In this document: positions 1-10,927 of the stretch, one piece after another
Layout: each line of letters begins with the position of its first letter
Numbering within the stretch: the stretch's first letter is position 1
DNA from: Hyphomicrobiales bacterium
Lineage (GTDB): Bacteria; Pseudomonadota; Alphaproteobacteria; Rhizobiales; Xanthobacteraceae
DNA length: 64,000 nucleotides
Direction of reading: 5' to 3'
Assembly: GCA_016713235.1 (NCBI GenBank)
Contig: JADJPN010000003.1
Span: 62,001-126,000 of the forward strand
Notes under the pieces: generated by a model
Database searches by the model: none
Seen by the model: only the letters and a program-made list of their open reading frames with translations
Told to the model about the DNA's origin: nothing
Program-made: the position numbers and the translations under genes

Positions 1-406
1 TCTCTGGCGCATGTTTGCGGCCTTCGTCGACGGCAAGTGCGATGATTGCTCTGGCTTCGGAAATGGCTGGCAGCCACTTCTTCTTCTGGTCTTCCGAGCC
101 GCCCCGGCCGAGTGCGGTTGCCGCCATCACCGCGGTCGAGAGGAAAGGGGAAGCGGCGAGCGTGCGGCCCATTTCCTCGCAGACCAGCGCCATGCCGACA
201 TGACCGAAGTCGGAGCCGCCATTGGCTTCGTCGACCAGAATGCCGGTCCAGCCCAAGTCTTTCATGCCGCGCCAGAGATCGCGGCTGAAGCCGTCTTTAT
301 CTTTGCTATCGCGCAGGCGGCGCAATTCCGAGACGGGTGACTTGTCGGTAAGAAATTCCCGCGCCGAGTCGCGCAGCATGATCCGGTCTTCGTCGAGCGC
401 GATCAT
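1..406 (-). CDS. acyl-CoA dehydrogenase, N-terminal part (cut by window edge)
   Basis: Read on the minus strand from an ATG at 406-404, the frame stays open to the window edge. It encodes an acyl-CoA dehydrogenase N-terminus that opens MIALDEDRIMLRDSAREFL. The ATG lies one base past the TGA of the upstream acyl-CoA dehydrogenase (408-410), so the two form an operon and may work as a heteromeric FAD enzyme on an acyl-CoA thioester. Only about 135 residues (the alpha-helical N-terminal domain) are present; the FAD-binding middle and C-terminal domains lie outside. Substrate cannot be told from the sequence. Confidence 0.8.
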   Translation of the reverse strand, partial: MIALDEDRIMLRDSAREFLTDKSPVSELRRLRDSKDKDGFSRDLWRGMKDLGWTGILVDEANGGSDFGHVGMALVCEEMGRTLAASPFLSTAVMAATALGRGGSEDQKKKWLPAISEARAIIALAVDEGRKHAPE

Positions 407-407
407 C

Positions 408-1589
408 TCAAGCCTCCGGCAGGTTTAAAATGCGTTTGGCGACGATGCCGAGCATGATTTCGGAGGTGCCGCCTTCGATGGAATTGGCTTTGGTGCGAAG
501 CCACTCACGGGCGAGCGTGCCTTCGTCGGAGCGAGCGCTTTCCCACTCCAGCGCATCCGAGCCGCCGATGGTCATGAACGCCTCGTAGCGGCGCTTGTTC
601 AGTTCAGTGCCGGCATATTTCAGGATCGCGGACTTGGCGCCGACGCCCTGGCCGGCCTTCGCCTCGGCCTTATAGCGTTCGATGGTTGCAAGCAGCGCAC
701 GGCCATCGATTTCCGCGCGGATTACCTCCTCCCGCACGAACGGATTGTCGAGGCGCCCGCTTGCGTCGCGGCCGAAGGACTTGACCGCTTCGGCCGGCAG
801 CGAGCGCATGCCGGCAAGCGAGAGGCCAGAGCCGATAGACGCGCGCTCGTGCGTGAGCAGATATTTCGCAATCGTCCAGCCGTCGTTCAGTGTGCCGACC
901 AGATTCTCTTTCGGCACCTTCACGTTGTCGAAGAAGGTTTCGCAGAACGGCGATTTGCCGGAGATCAGCAGGATCGGCTTCGTCGTGACGCCTTTCGTGG
1001 TCATGTCGAACAGCACGAAGGAAATTCCCTTGTGCTTTGGTGCGGACGGATCGGTGCGCACCAGGCAGAAAATCCAGTCGGCCTTGTCGGCGTAGGAGGT
1101 CCAGATTTTCTGGCCGTTGACGAGAAAATGGTCGCCTTTGTCTTCGGCCTTGGTCTGAAGCGAGGCGAGGTCGGAGCCCGCGCCTGGTTCGGAATAGCCC
1201 TGGCACCAGCGGATTTCGCCGCGCGCGATTTTCGGCAGGTATTCTTTCTTTTGTGTTTCGCTGCCGAATTGAAGCAACGCAGGCCCGAGCATCCAGATGC
1301 CGAAGCTTTCGAGCGGCGAGCGTGCGTTGATCGCGCGCATTTCTTCGCGCAGAATTTTTTCTTCTTCACGCGAAAGACCGCCGCCGCCATATTCCTTGGG
1401 CCACATCGGCACGGTCCAGCCGCGCGACGCCATGCGCTCCAGCCAGAGCTTCTGGTCGTTGGATTGAAACTCCCAATTACGTCCGCCCCAGCAGATGTCC
1501 GGTTCGCCGCGCGAGGGTTTGCGCATCTCCGGCGGACAGTTCTTCGCGAGCCATTCGCGCGTCTCTTGGCGGAAGGTGTCTAACGACAT
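408..1589 (-). CDS. acyl-CoA dehydrogenase family protein
   Basis: A 393-residue, full-length acyl-CoA dehydrogenase, the FAD flavoenzyme family that introduces the alpha-beta double bond into acyl-CoA. N-terminal helical domain about 1-120, beta domain about 125-220 (motif QGYSEPGAGSDLAS near 125-140), and C-terminal helical domain with the flavin-side segment EGGTSEIMLGIVAKRIL near the end. It is followed after one base by a second acyl-CoA dehydrogenase, a pairing typical of heterotetrameric enzymes that act on bulky CoA esters (sterol side chains, aromatics). No promoter was recognised. The family is certain, the substrate unknown. Confidence 0.9.
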   Translation of the reverse strand: MSLDTFRQETREWLAKNCPPEMRKPSRGEPDICWGGRNWEFQSNDQKLWLERMASRGWTVPMWPKEYGGGGLSREEEKILREEMRAINARSPLESFGIWMLGPALLQFGSETQKKEYLPKIARGEIRWCQGYSEPGAGSDLASLQTKAEDKGDHFLVNGQKIWTSYADKADWIFCLVRTDPSAPKHKGISFVLFDMTTKGVTTKPILLISGKSPFCETFFDNVKVPKENLVGTLNDGWTIAKYLLTHERASIGSGLSLAGMRSLPAEAVKSFGRDASGRLDNPFVREEVIRAEIDGRALLATIERYKAEAKAGQGVGAKSAILKYAGTELNKRRYEAFMTIGGSDALEWESARSDEGTLAREWLRTKANSIEGGTSEIMLGIVAKRILNLPEA

Positions 1590-1720
1590 CGGGGCAACTC
1601 CGGCTGGAAGTCGCCGTTTTTAGCGCGCGGCTATTTGGGCGGGAAGCCCATCCGGTTCATCCATCGGCCGCTGTCGATTTGACGTAGCGTTCGCAGGCCC
1701 TGTTTCGCCGCGCGAAATGC

Positions 1721-1753
1721 AAAAAGCCGGCCAGCCTCGCGGCAGGCCGGCTT
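1721..1753 (-). terminator. rho-independent terminator of the small secreted-protein gene
   Basis: Nine-base arms AAGCCGGCC (1724-1732) and GGCCGGCTT (1745-1753) enclose a 12-base loop. On the minus strand the hairpin runs straight into a T run (complement of 1721-1725). It lies about 20 bases past the stop of the gene at 1774-1998 and is oriented to end that transcript. Confidence 0.85.
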
Positions 1754-1773
1754 AAAAATCGCTTCGTCTATGT

Positions 1774-1998
1774 TTAGTAGCGGCAGCCTGTGATGTAGCA
1801 GGTGTAACCGCGCGGCGTGCGGATTGCGCATTCCTGCAACGCGCGGCGGCGTGCATAGTTGATGTTGCCCGAACCCCATCCGCTCGCATACGCGCTACGG
1901 GCTTCGCAATAGGCAGCCTCTGCCGAAGACGGTGAGACGAACGAAGCGGCGGTGAAGGTGGCGGCGGCAACGGCCGCGACGGCGAGAATTTTTTTCAT
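1774..1998 (-). CDS. small secreted cysteine protein (DUF4189-like)
   Basis: A 74-residue protein with a clear Sec signal peptide (residues 1-29, KK followed by an Ala-rich core, cleavage after SSAEA). The mature part of about 45 residues is rich in Arg/Tyr/Ala and has four Cys (YCEA, QECA, YTC, TGC), enough for two disulfides. The spacing resembles the DUF4189 domain of periplasmic Cys-rich proteins, but the match is by eye. The start ATG at 1998 has a purine-rich stretch upstream. A strong terminator follows the stop, so it is a monocistronic unit divergent from the alpha-2-macroglobulin gene. Function unknown; export to the periplasm is inferred. Confidence 0.75.
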   Translation of the reverse strand: MKKILAVAAVAAATFTAASFVSPSSAEAAYCEARSAYASGWGSGNINYARRRALQECAIRTPRGYTCYITGCRY

Positions 1999-2205
1999 CT
2001 GAAGCTCCCCAGTGGATTTAGCCATTGTAGCGCAATCCGGGACCGTTTGTAGAATCACAAAATTGCGCGCCGCAATAACGAAAATTTGTCTTTGGCCTTT
2101 TGATCGCGCCACGAAGCGGTCGCGATTGTTCACGTAACATCTGCAGCTTACGGTTCGTGAGGCCGCGCTGGCAAATATCCGGTTTGAATTTCTGGGGAGT
2201 TTTCG

Positions 2206-5200
2206 ATGCGACATTCCTTCCTTGGCTTTGCTGCCTTGGCTTTCTTGCTCGTCCCGTTCGCGGCTTCGTCGCAAGAGAAAGCCTACTCCCGCGCCGATCT
2301 GAACGCCGGCGCGGCAAGAATGGAATCGCAACTTCAGAAAGAATTGGTGAGCCGTCCACGCTCGCTTGCCGAACTGCGCAAAGAGGCGGATGCCGCGCGC
2401 ACTGCGAACGACGCCCGGGCGCATGCCCAGCGCCTCGGCGAAATTGCCGTTCACACCAAAAAAGACGCGGGTCTCTGGCTTCGCTATGCGCGCGCGCTTG
2501 GCGAGATCAGACCCCAGAACACTGCCGAGCGCAATATCGTCCGCGATCGTACCGCCGCCGCAGCGTATCTCGCCTACCGTAGAACCACGAATCGCGCACA
2601 GGAGGCCGAAGCACTTGAAATCGTCGGCCGCATTTATGCCGACCGCGAGTTGTGGCGCCCGGCGCTCGACACGCTGAAATTCGCGCTCGATCGGCGCGAT
2701 ACGGCGGAGCTGAAGTCCTTCTACGAGAACTTGCGCGACACCCATGGCTTCCGCGTGCTCGATTATTCGGTGGATGCCGATGTTGCGTCGCCCCGCGCCT
2801 GTATTCAGTTCTCCGAACCGCTCGCCTCGAAGCTCGATTTCGCGCCGTTTATCTCGGTGCAGGGCGTGGACAAGCCCTCTGTCACCGCGAACGAGCAGCA
2901 GATTTGCGTCGAGGGCCTGCGTCACGGTGAAACTTATGCCGTTACCGCGCGCCGCGGCGTGCCGGCGAAGAACGGCGAAGTGCTCGCCAACGCCGCCGAG
3001 CTTCAGATTTATGTCCGCGACCGCAAGGCCGAAGCCCGTTTCACCGGCCGCGCTTATGTGCTGCCGCGTACCGGCCAGCGCGGTATCCCGGTAATTTCCG
3101 TCAACACCAAGAAGCTGAATGTGCAGATCGTGCGGATCGGCGAGCGCTCGCTGATTCCGTCGGCACTCGACGGCCAGTTCCGTCAGGCGCTCTCGCGCTA
3201 TGAGATCGAGCAACTTTCGCAAAATCAGGGCGCTCTCGCGTTCAAGGGCGAACTCGATGTTACTTCCGAACTGAATAAAGAAGTCACGACGGCATTCCCG
3301 GTTGACGAGGCGATCAAGGATCTGCGCGCGGGCGTCTATGTAATGACCGCGACTCCGGCGGACGCCACGGGCCGTCCGGAATATTCCAATCTTGCGACGC
3401 AGTGGTTCGTCGTTTCCGATCTCGGCCTGACGGCGATCACGGCCGATGACGGCCTGCATGTCTTCGTGCGCGACCTCGGCACCGCAAAGGCGGTAGCGGA
3501 CGCGGAACTTAAAGCTGCTTGCCAAGAACAACGAAGTCCTTGGCGTCGATCAAGACCGATGCGCAGGGCTTTGCGAAATTCGATGCAGGTCTTGTGCGCG
3601 GCACCGGCGGTCTTGCGCCAGCGGTACTGATCGCCGAGCGCAAGGGCGCCGACTATGCGTTCCTGTCGCTGCCGAAAGTCCGTTCGACCTCGCGGATCGC
3701 GGCGTGGGCGGGCGCGTCACGCCAGGACCGCTCGACGCTTATGTTTTCACCGAGCGCGGCGTTTATCGCTCCGGCGAGACCGTGCATGTCACGGCGCTGT
3801 TGCGTGACGCAAAGGCAAAAGCCATCAGCGTTCCGCTGACCTTCGTGCTGTCGCGTCCCGACGGCGCGGAAGACCGCCGCATCGTCATCAACAGCGATGA
3901 ACTTGGCGGCCGCAGTTTTGATATGCCGCTGTTATCGGGCGCGACCACCGGCACATGGCGTTTGCGCGCTTATGCCGACGTGAAAGCGGCGCCGGTAGGC
4001 GAGGTATCTTTCCTTGTCGAAGATTACGTGCCGGATCGCATCGAGTTCGATCTGAAGGCAAAGACGCCCGAGATCGCGGTCAATCAGCCGGCGCAGGTAA
4101 CCATCGACGGACGGTATCTCTTTGGTCCGCCCGCGGCTACGCTCGACCTTGAAGGCGAGATCGAAGTCCGCGTTTCGCAAAACCGTCCCGGCTTCGAAGG
4201 CTTCAGCTTTGGCTTGACCGACGAGCCGTTCACGCCGATCCGCCGTCCGCTTTCGGACTTGCCGAAGACCGATGCAAAAGGCCAGGCCGAGCTTTCGATC
4301 GCATTACCCGAGTTGCCGCGCACCTCGCGTGCACTCGAAGCGCAGATCACGATCCGCATGCAGGAACCCGGCGGCCGGGCGATTGAGCGGCGCATCGTAA
4401 TGCCGATTGCCGCTGCTGCGCCGACCATCGGTATCAAGCCGCAGTTCAAGAGCCGCGTCGGCGAGGGCGAAAAGGCGATTTTCGATGTTGTGCTCGCCAA
4501 TTCCGACGGAAAACTCGTCGCGAAGCAGAACCTGAAATGGACGATCTATAAGGTCGAGACACGCTACCAGTGGTATCGCGTTTCTGGCGTGTGGGATTAC
4601 GAGCCGGTGCGCCAGACCCGCAAGATCGCGGAAGGGACGCTCAACGCGTCTGCCGAAAAGCCGGTCACGATTTCGGCGGACGCCCTACGGGCGCTACCGG
4701 TTGGAAATCACCTCAGCCAGAAGCGAACGGGCCCGGCCGCAAGTTACGTTTTCGACGCCGGCTGGTACGGTGAAACCTCCGCCGATACACCGGACCGTCT
4801 CGAGGTCTCGCTCGACAAAACCGAATACGCTGAAGGCGATACCATGACGGTATCGATCGCGCCGCGCGTCGACGGCGCGGCCACGGTCATGGTCGTTGGC
4901 GACAAGGTGCACGCGACGCAGCAGGTGCAGGTCCCCGCCGCAGGCGGCCGAGTCACCTTCCGCGTCGGCGCGGATTGGGGACCGGGCGCTTATGTCGTCG
5001 CCTTCCACCATCGTCCGCTGGATGTGCAAAAGAGCCGTATGCCGAGCCGCGCGATTGGCGTTGCCTGGTTCGGGGTCGGACGTGCCGCGCGTACGCTCAA
5101 CGTGAAGATGGAGCTGCCGCAGCAGATCCGCCCAAACACGACCTGGAATATTCCGGTAACCGTGAATGGCCTTTCGGGCGGGAACGCGCGCATCGTGATT

Positions 5201-7412
5201 GCCGCGGTCGATGTCGGCATTCTCAATCTCACCAACTACAAGTCGCCCGCGCCCGACGCTTATTATCTTGGGCAACGCCTGCTTGCCGGCGATGTGCGTG
5301 ATCTTTACGGCGCATTGATCGACGGCATGCAGGGCGTGCGCGGGCGCATCCGCTCCGGCGGCGACGCCAACGCGCTGGAGATGGCGGGCAACCCGCCGCG
5401 CAGGCGCCGCTCGTGCTTTATTCCGGCATTGTCTCCGTCGATAAGGACGGCAAGGCCAACGTGCGCTTCGATGTGCCTGCCTTTGATGGCAGCGTGCGCG
5501 TGATGGCGGTGGCATGGGCCGAAGAGAAAGTCGGTCACGCCGCGTCGGAAGTCATCATCCGCGATCCGGTTGTGGTGCAAGCAACTTTACCCCGCTTCCT
5601 CGCGGCGAATGACAAGTCCACGCTTCGCCTCGACGTGACGAACGTCGAAGGTGCAGCCGGCGACTACCAGCTCGACCTCGTCACCGAAGGCGCGGTGGAA
5701 GTCTCGGCCACGAGCCACAAGCTCAATCTCGCAGCAGGCGCGCGCACCGGCTCTCACGCTCGATCTGATCGGAAAGGGTGTCGGCCCGGCATCGCTTGCC
5801 GTTCGCATTAGCGGTCCGAATGGGCTTTCTATCGAGCGTAAATATGCGCTGCTGACGCGGCCGGCCTATCCGCCGATCGAGCGGCGTACCGTGCGTGAGC
5901 TTGCGCGCGGCGAGAGCATGGTCATCGACAGCAATTTGCTCGCGGACGTGATTCCGGGCACCGGCGCGGTATCGCTGACGGTGTCGCCGCAGAACGCGAT
6001 CGATGTTCCGTCGCTGCTGCTCGCGCTCGACCGCTATCCTTACGGTTGCTCCGAACAGATCACGAGCCGCGCCTTGCCGCTGCTCTACGTCAACGATCTG
6101 GCCAGCGAAAGCCAGCTCGCGCTCGACAAGGGCATCGACGAGCGCATCAAGGAGTCGATCACGCGCGTACTTGCGCGCCAGAACTCCGAAGGGGCTTTCG
6201 GCCTCTGGAGTGCGTCAAGCGCTGCCGATACCTGGCTGCACGCTTACGTCACCGACTTTCCTCACGCGTGCGCGAGAAGGGCTTCACGGTGCCGGAAAAT
6301 CAGTTCAAGCTCGCGCTGAACCGGCTCCGCAATGCCGTACAGCTCGGCAACAATCGCGGCGGCGACCAGAACACCGAGGCGATCGCTTATGCGCTTTATG
6401 TGCTCGCCCGTAACGGCGTCGCACCGGTCGGCGATCTGCGCTACCTCGCCGATGCGAAGCTTGATGACCTCACTATGCCGCTGTCTCGCGGTCAGCTTGC
6501 GGCGGCCTTTTCGCTGCTGGGCGACAAGGTCCGCGCCGAGAAAGTCTTCAACGCCGCACTTTCCGCGCTGCCGACAGACGAGCTTTCTCCGGTCGCCGGC
6601 CGCGACGATTACGGCTCGCCGCTCCGCGATGCCGCCGGCATCGTTGCGCTGGCGACGGAGGCGGGTCTTGAGAATACCGCCCGTCTTGCGCTGAACGCGT
6701 GGAGTTGGCGCGCGGGGTTACGCCGCACACCAGCACGCAGGAGAATGCGTGGATGGTGCTTGCTGCGCGCGCCTTCGCGAAGGATGCGCAACAGCTGTCG
6801 CTCACCATCGATGGCGTCGAGCACAAAGGCAACTACTTCCGCACCGTTCGCGCGGCGGAGTTACAAGGCAAGACGATCCGCATCGCGAACAACGGCGATC
6901 GTCCGGTGCAGGTTGTGATTGGCATTCGTGGAGCGCCGAGCGAAGCGGAGCCTGCGGCGGAGAAGGGCTTCAAGATCAGCCGTACCTATCGCATGCTTGA
7001 CGGCACGCCGATCAGCGATGTCTCGAAGATCACGCAGAATGAGCGCATGGTCGTGGTGCTTCGTGTGAACCAGACCGAACAGGTGGCGGGACGCTTGCTG
7101 CTCGTCGATTTCCTGCCAGCGGGCTTCGAGATCGACAATCCGCGTCTTGTCGCGGGTGGCGAGACCGGCGATCTGAAGTGGCTCGGCCAGATGCCGGAGA
7201 CGGTGCATTCGGAATTCCGCGATGACCGTTTTGTCGCTGCCTTCAATTACCGCGACGGCGACAAGACGCCGATCACGGTCGCCTACATCGTTCGCGCGGT
7301 ATCGCCGGGAAAGTACGCACATCCCCCGGCGATGATCGAGGACATGTATCGTCCTGATCGCTTTGCGCGCACCGAAGCGAGCGAAGTCGAAGTGGTGCCC
7401 GCTTCGCGATGA
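2206..7412 (+). pseudogene. alpha-2-macroglobulin family protein, broken by several frameshifts
   Basis: Bacterial alpha-2-macroglobulin (YfhM-type), a large periplasmic protease trap of about 1730 residues. A signal peptide (1-22, ending FAASSQ), MG domains and the thioester motif CSEQ (6047-6058) are all readable. The reading frame changes at least seven times: about 3514, 3550, 3683, 5398, 5742, 6265 and 6706. Each time the homologous protein simply continues in another frame, with no missing block obvious to me. Its stop overlaps the pbpC start (ATGA at 7409-7412), reproducing the well-known A2M-PBP1C operon in which the trap backs up cell-wall repair. Because the translation is otherwise well kept, I think indels in the sequence are at least as likely as true decay. 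The break density is the highest in the window, so a real pseudogene is possible. Confidence 0.8.
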
Positions 7413-9439
7413 AGAGGCGGCTCCTCAAGCTGATCGGTGGCAGCGCGGTTGCGGTTTTCGCGGGCGCGCTGCTCGCCGTCGGTTTGATCCGTGTTACGGC
7501 ACCGGCGCCTCCGGAACTCCTGCGCTCGGTCGAGGTAGTGGACCGCAACGGGCTGCTGCTGCGGCCGTTCTCGCTGCCGGATGGGCGCTGGCGGCTCTCG
7601 GCTAAGCCCGGGCAGGTCGACAAGCGCTATCTCGAAATGCTGGTCGCCTATGAGGATCGGCGTTTCGAAGATCATATCGGCACCGATCCGCTCGCGCTGA
7701 TCCGCGCCACCTATCAGCTTGTCACGAACGGCGAGATCGTTTCCGGCGGCTCGACGCTTTCGATGCAGGTCGCGCGCCTGATCGAGCCGCGTAAGCACCG
7801 CACGATGGTTGCGAAATTCGCGGAGATCGTGCGCGCGATGCAGCTCGAAGCACGGCTGTCGAAGCAGGAAATTCTGGAGCTTTATCTCACGCTCGCGCCG
7901 TTCGGCGGCAATCTGGAGGGCGTGCGCGCAGCGTCCCACGCCTATTTCGGCAAGGAGCCGTTGCGGCTTACGACCGGGGAGGCGGCGCTCCTTGTCGCGC
8001 TCCCGCAGTCGCCGGAAGTGCGCCGCCCGGATCGCGCGGCCGATGTCGCGGTCCGGGCCCGCAACCGCGTCATCGATCGCATGCTCGCGGCAAATGTCAT
8101 CACGGTTGCCGAAGCCAATCGTGCGCGCGACGAGGCCGTGCCGCATGTTCGCCGCGAGCTGCCGCAGTTCGCGCCACATGCGGCCGAGGCGGCGATTGCC
8201 GCCTTCCCGAAGCAGCAGCGGCATCATCTGGCAAATTCCGGCGCTTGGTTCTCATGTCTCGGTCGCGGTTCTCGTCGCGGATAATGAAACCGGCGAGGTT
8301 CTCGCGCGCGTCGGCTCGACCGGATTCAACGACATGGAGCGCGCAGGCCGGATCGACATGACCCGTGGCGTGCGTTCTCCAGGCTCGACATTGAAGCCAT
8401 TCATCTACGGTCTCGGCTTCGAGGACGGTATCGCGCATCCCGAGACTCTGATCGAAGACCGTCCGACGCGCTTCGGCACCTGGCGGCCGGAGAATTTCGA
8501 CCTTTCCTTCCAGGGTACGGTCACGCTACGCCGCGCGTTGCAGCTTTCGCTGAACGTGCCTGCGGTTGCGCTGTTGGAATCTGTCGGCCCGCAGCGCCTG
8601 TTCGCGCGGCTGGAAACCAGCGGCGCGCAGTTGCAGCTGCCGCAGGGAGAAGTGCCGGGACTCGCCATCGGACTTGGCGGTCTTGGTTTGCGGCTCGAAG
8701 ACCTGACGACATTGTATGCAGCGCTTGCGCGCGGCGGCGAGGCGTTCCCGCTTGTGCACCGCCTCGACGTGAAGAATGAAAATCAGCGCCGCATTCGGCT
8801 GCTTGATCCGGTTTCCGCTTGGTACGTCGGCAATATTCTGATCGGCGCGCCGCCGCCGGAGAACGCCATATTCGGCAAGATCGCTTTCAAGACCGGCACC
8901 TCCTATGGCTACCGCGATGCGTGGTCGATCGGCTTCGACGGCAAGCGCACGATCGCGGTTTGGGTCGGCCGTCCCGACGGGCAGCCTGTTCCCGGCATGA
9001 TCGGTCGCGCGGTTGCCGCGCCGGTTCTATTCGATGCCTTCGCGCGTGCCGTGCCGAAGATCGAGCCGCTGCGCGCGGCTCCCGCGGGCGCGATCGTCGC
9101 TTCGACCGCAAGGCTCCCACTGCCGCTGCGGCGCTTCATGCCATTGGGTGAGACACGCAATTTCGCGAGCGCCGAACCGCCCCTGAAGATCGTCTTTCCA
9201 CTGAACGGCGCGCAGCTTGCGCTTGAACGCAACGGCCGCTTTCGGCACCACTGCCGATTGCGATCAAAACGAATGGCGGGAACGGACCATACCGTTTCCT
9301 TGTGGATGGATCGCCGGTCGGAGAGGCAGGCCTGCGCAATGTTACCTTCTGGCAGCCGCAAGGGCCGGGCTTTGTTCGGCTCACGGTCATCGACGCGGCG
9401 GGTGCTACCGACAGCGTTGTCGTCCGCCTGCAACAATAA
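7409..9439 (+). pseudogene. pbpC: penicillin-binding protein 1C, frameshifted
   Basis: Bifunctional peptidoglycan synthase anchored by an N-terminal membrane helix (about residues 9-27). The glycosyltransferase-51 domain shows the EDRRFEDH motif near residue 81. The transpeptidase domain shows STLKPF (SxxK, about nt 8387-8404), SLN and KTGTS (about 8889). The C-terminal BiPBP_C domain ends at a TAA at 9437-9439. The frame shifts near 8230, between the two catalytic domains, where the usual linker also looks short, and again near 9240, after which BiPBP_C continues in the third frame. The start overlaps the alpha-2-macroglobulin stop by four bases, so the genes are co-translated. A working gene with sequence errors is my preferred reading. 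Confidence 0.85.
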
Positions 9440-9531
9440 GTCTCCAAAGCCTTCGCCCGGATTGGAACCGTGCTAAGCTGCGTCCGGTTGTCGGTCTGCC
9501 GTGTCTTATCAACACATTCTGGAGACGAAGA

Positions 9532-10075
9532 ATGTCCGTCGCCGGAGAGCTACCAGCAACGCTATTCGGGTTTTGCGAAATCGCTGCACTGGATCGTGGC
9601 GCATCCTGCTCGACTGACGATTATCCCGGTCGGGATCGCGATGGGGCAGATCGAAAACGCTCCCTTCAATCTCTATAATTTCCACAAGTCGCTGGGTGTG
9701 TTGATCCTGGTGTTGATGACCGTGCGGCTGATCTATCGCCTCGTACACGGTGTGCCGCCGGAGCCGAAAATCCCGGCGTTCTATCGCATCGCCGGTACCG
9801 TGACGCATTGGGCGCTGTACGTGCTTCTGTTCCTGACGCCGATCTCGGGCGCGATCGCGAACATGTTTTATGGCGCGTCGACGCCGTTCTTCGGGCTGTT
9901 CGAGATTCAACCGTTCTTCGTCAAGAACGAAGATACCGCGAACTTCATTTTCGCGCGCCACAAGCTGATGGGTTTCGCGGTCGGTGCCCTTGCAATCATG
10001 CACATCGGCGCCGCGCTGTTTCATTACTTCATCCGCAAGGACGGCGTGTTGCAGCGGATGTTGCCGGGAAGCTGA
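9532..10075 (+). CDS. cytochrome b561 family membrane protein
   Basis: A four-helix di-haem b-type cytochrome (COG3038/b561 type) that passes electrons between quinol and periplasmic partners. Helices lie around SLHWIVAHPARLTII, FHKSLGVLILVLMTV, VTHWALYVLLFLTP and KLMGFAVGALAIMHIG. Candidate haem His residues are LHW, FHK, THW, RHK and MHI/FHY. An ATG at 9532 with a good GGAG upstream is the natural start, but it is one frame off from the body; a single extra base around 9535-9541 would join them (M-S-SPESYQQRYSG). A GTG at 9470 keeps the body in frame but gives an unusual leader. It converges with the methyltransferase at 10085. Confidence 0.8.
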
Positions 10076-10084
10076 GCGGCCGGA

Positions 10085-10927
10085 TTACTTCGGCGGCAAT
10101 GCCAGCAAGTCTTTGTGACCGACGACGCAAGCAGTACCGCGCGCTTTGCGCGCGGTAAGCCATTTCTGGATGACGTCTTCTGAAACGGCTTTGGTCTCAC
10201 GGACCGCATTCGCCCAGCCGCCCGCGAGCTGTTCGATGAGCGGATGATCGTTCGCGTCGAGCTTCCATGGGCTATCTGCAAGCTGCGCATCATAGCCGAG
10301 CGATTGCAGTTTCCTCGCCATGGTTCCGATGGCTTCGTTGCCGGCGGAAGGCCCGAAGCCTTTTTCTTTTCCGAAATCGCGCTCGAAAGCCGCTGACATC
10401 TGCGCGTCGGCTTCGTGCGCGGGCGACCATTTCGCGGTTTTGTCATGCACAAGCGTGGTGTAAAGCGGCAGCTTGTCCTTCGCGAGCACCGCGCAGAAAC
10501 GATCGATCCATGGCTCGGACACAAGGTCGAACAGCGCCGCGGACGTAACGAGGTCTGGTTTTTGCTCGCCCCAAGGTGCGGGGTTTGCGTTGAGATCCGC
10601 GCGCTTCACTTCGACGCGAATGAGCTTGCCGCTCTTCTCAAGCTCAAGACCCGCAGCGGTCGGACGAGATTTCTCGGCCCATTGTGACAGGTAGTCGAGC
10701 GAAGCGGAAAGAAGCGCCGGATCATAATCGACGAGCACCCAGCGCTGGCGTTGCCCCAGCGCAGGAGCCGTACCGCGCAAGTTGGAGCCCGCGCCCGCGC
10801 CGAGATCGTAGATTACCGGCTCATCTTTATTGACGAGATATGAAGCCGCTTTCGCAAGCAATGTCTTGTCGCGCGAGCGGTGATCGACCGGCTCGCGAAG
10901 GCGCAGCCATTCGGGAGAGAAACTCAT
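10085..10927 (-). CDS. class I SAM-dependent methyltransferase (pterin-cluster operon)
   Basis: About 280 residues, with the SAM-binding motif I YDLGAGAGSNLRG near residue 43 and an acidic strand VLVDYDPALL after it, the hallmarks of a class I Rossmann methyltransferase. The start ATG (10927-10925) overlaps the TGA of the glycosyltransferase gene (ATGA), which fixes both the start and the co-translation. It is the last gene of the MDR / PTPS-like / GT4 / methyltransferase operon, so its substrate is probably a product of those enzymes. No closer family assignment is possible by eye. Confidence 0.8.
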   Translation of the reverse strand: MSFSPEWLRLREPVDHRSRDKTLLAKAASYLVNKDEPVIYDLGAGAGSNLRGTAPALGQRQRWVLVDYDPALLSASLDYLSQWAEKSRPTAAGLELEKSGKLIRVEVKRADLNANPAPWGEQKPDLVTSAALFDLVSEPWIDRFCAVLAKDKLPLYTTLVHDKTAKWSPAHEADAQMSAAFERDFGKEKGFGPSAGNEAIGTMARKLQSLGYDAQLADSPWKLDANDHPLIEQLAGGWANAVRETKAVSEDVIQKWLTARKARGTACVVGHKDLLALPPK

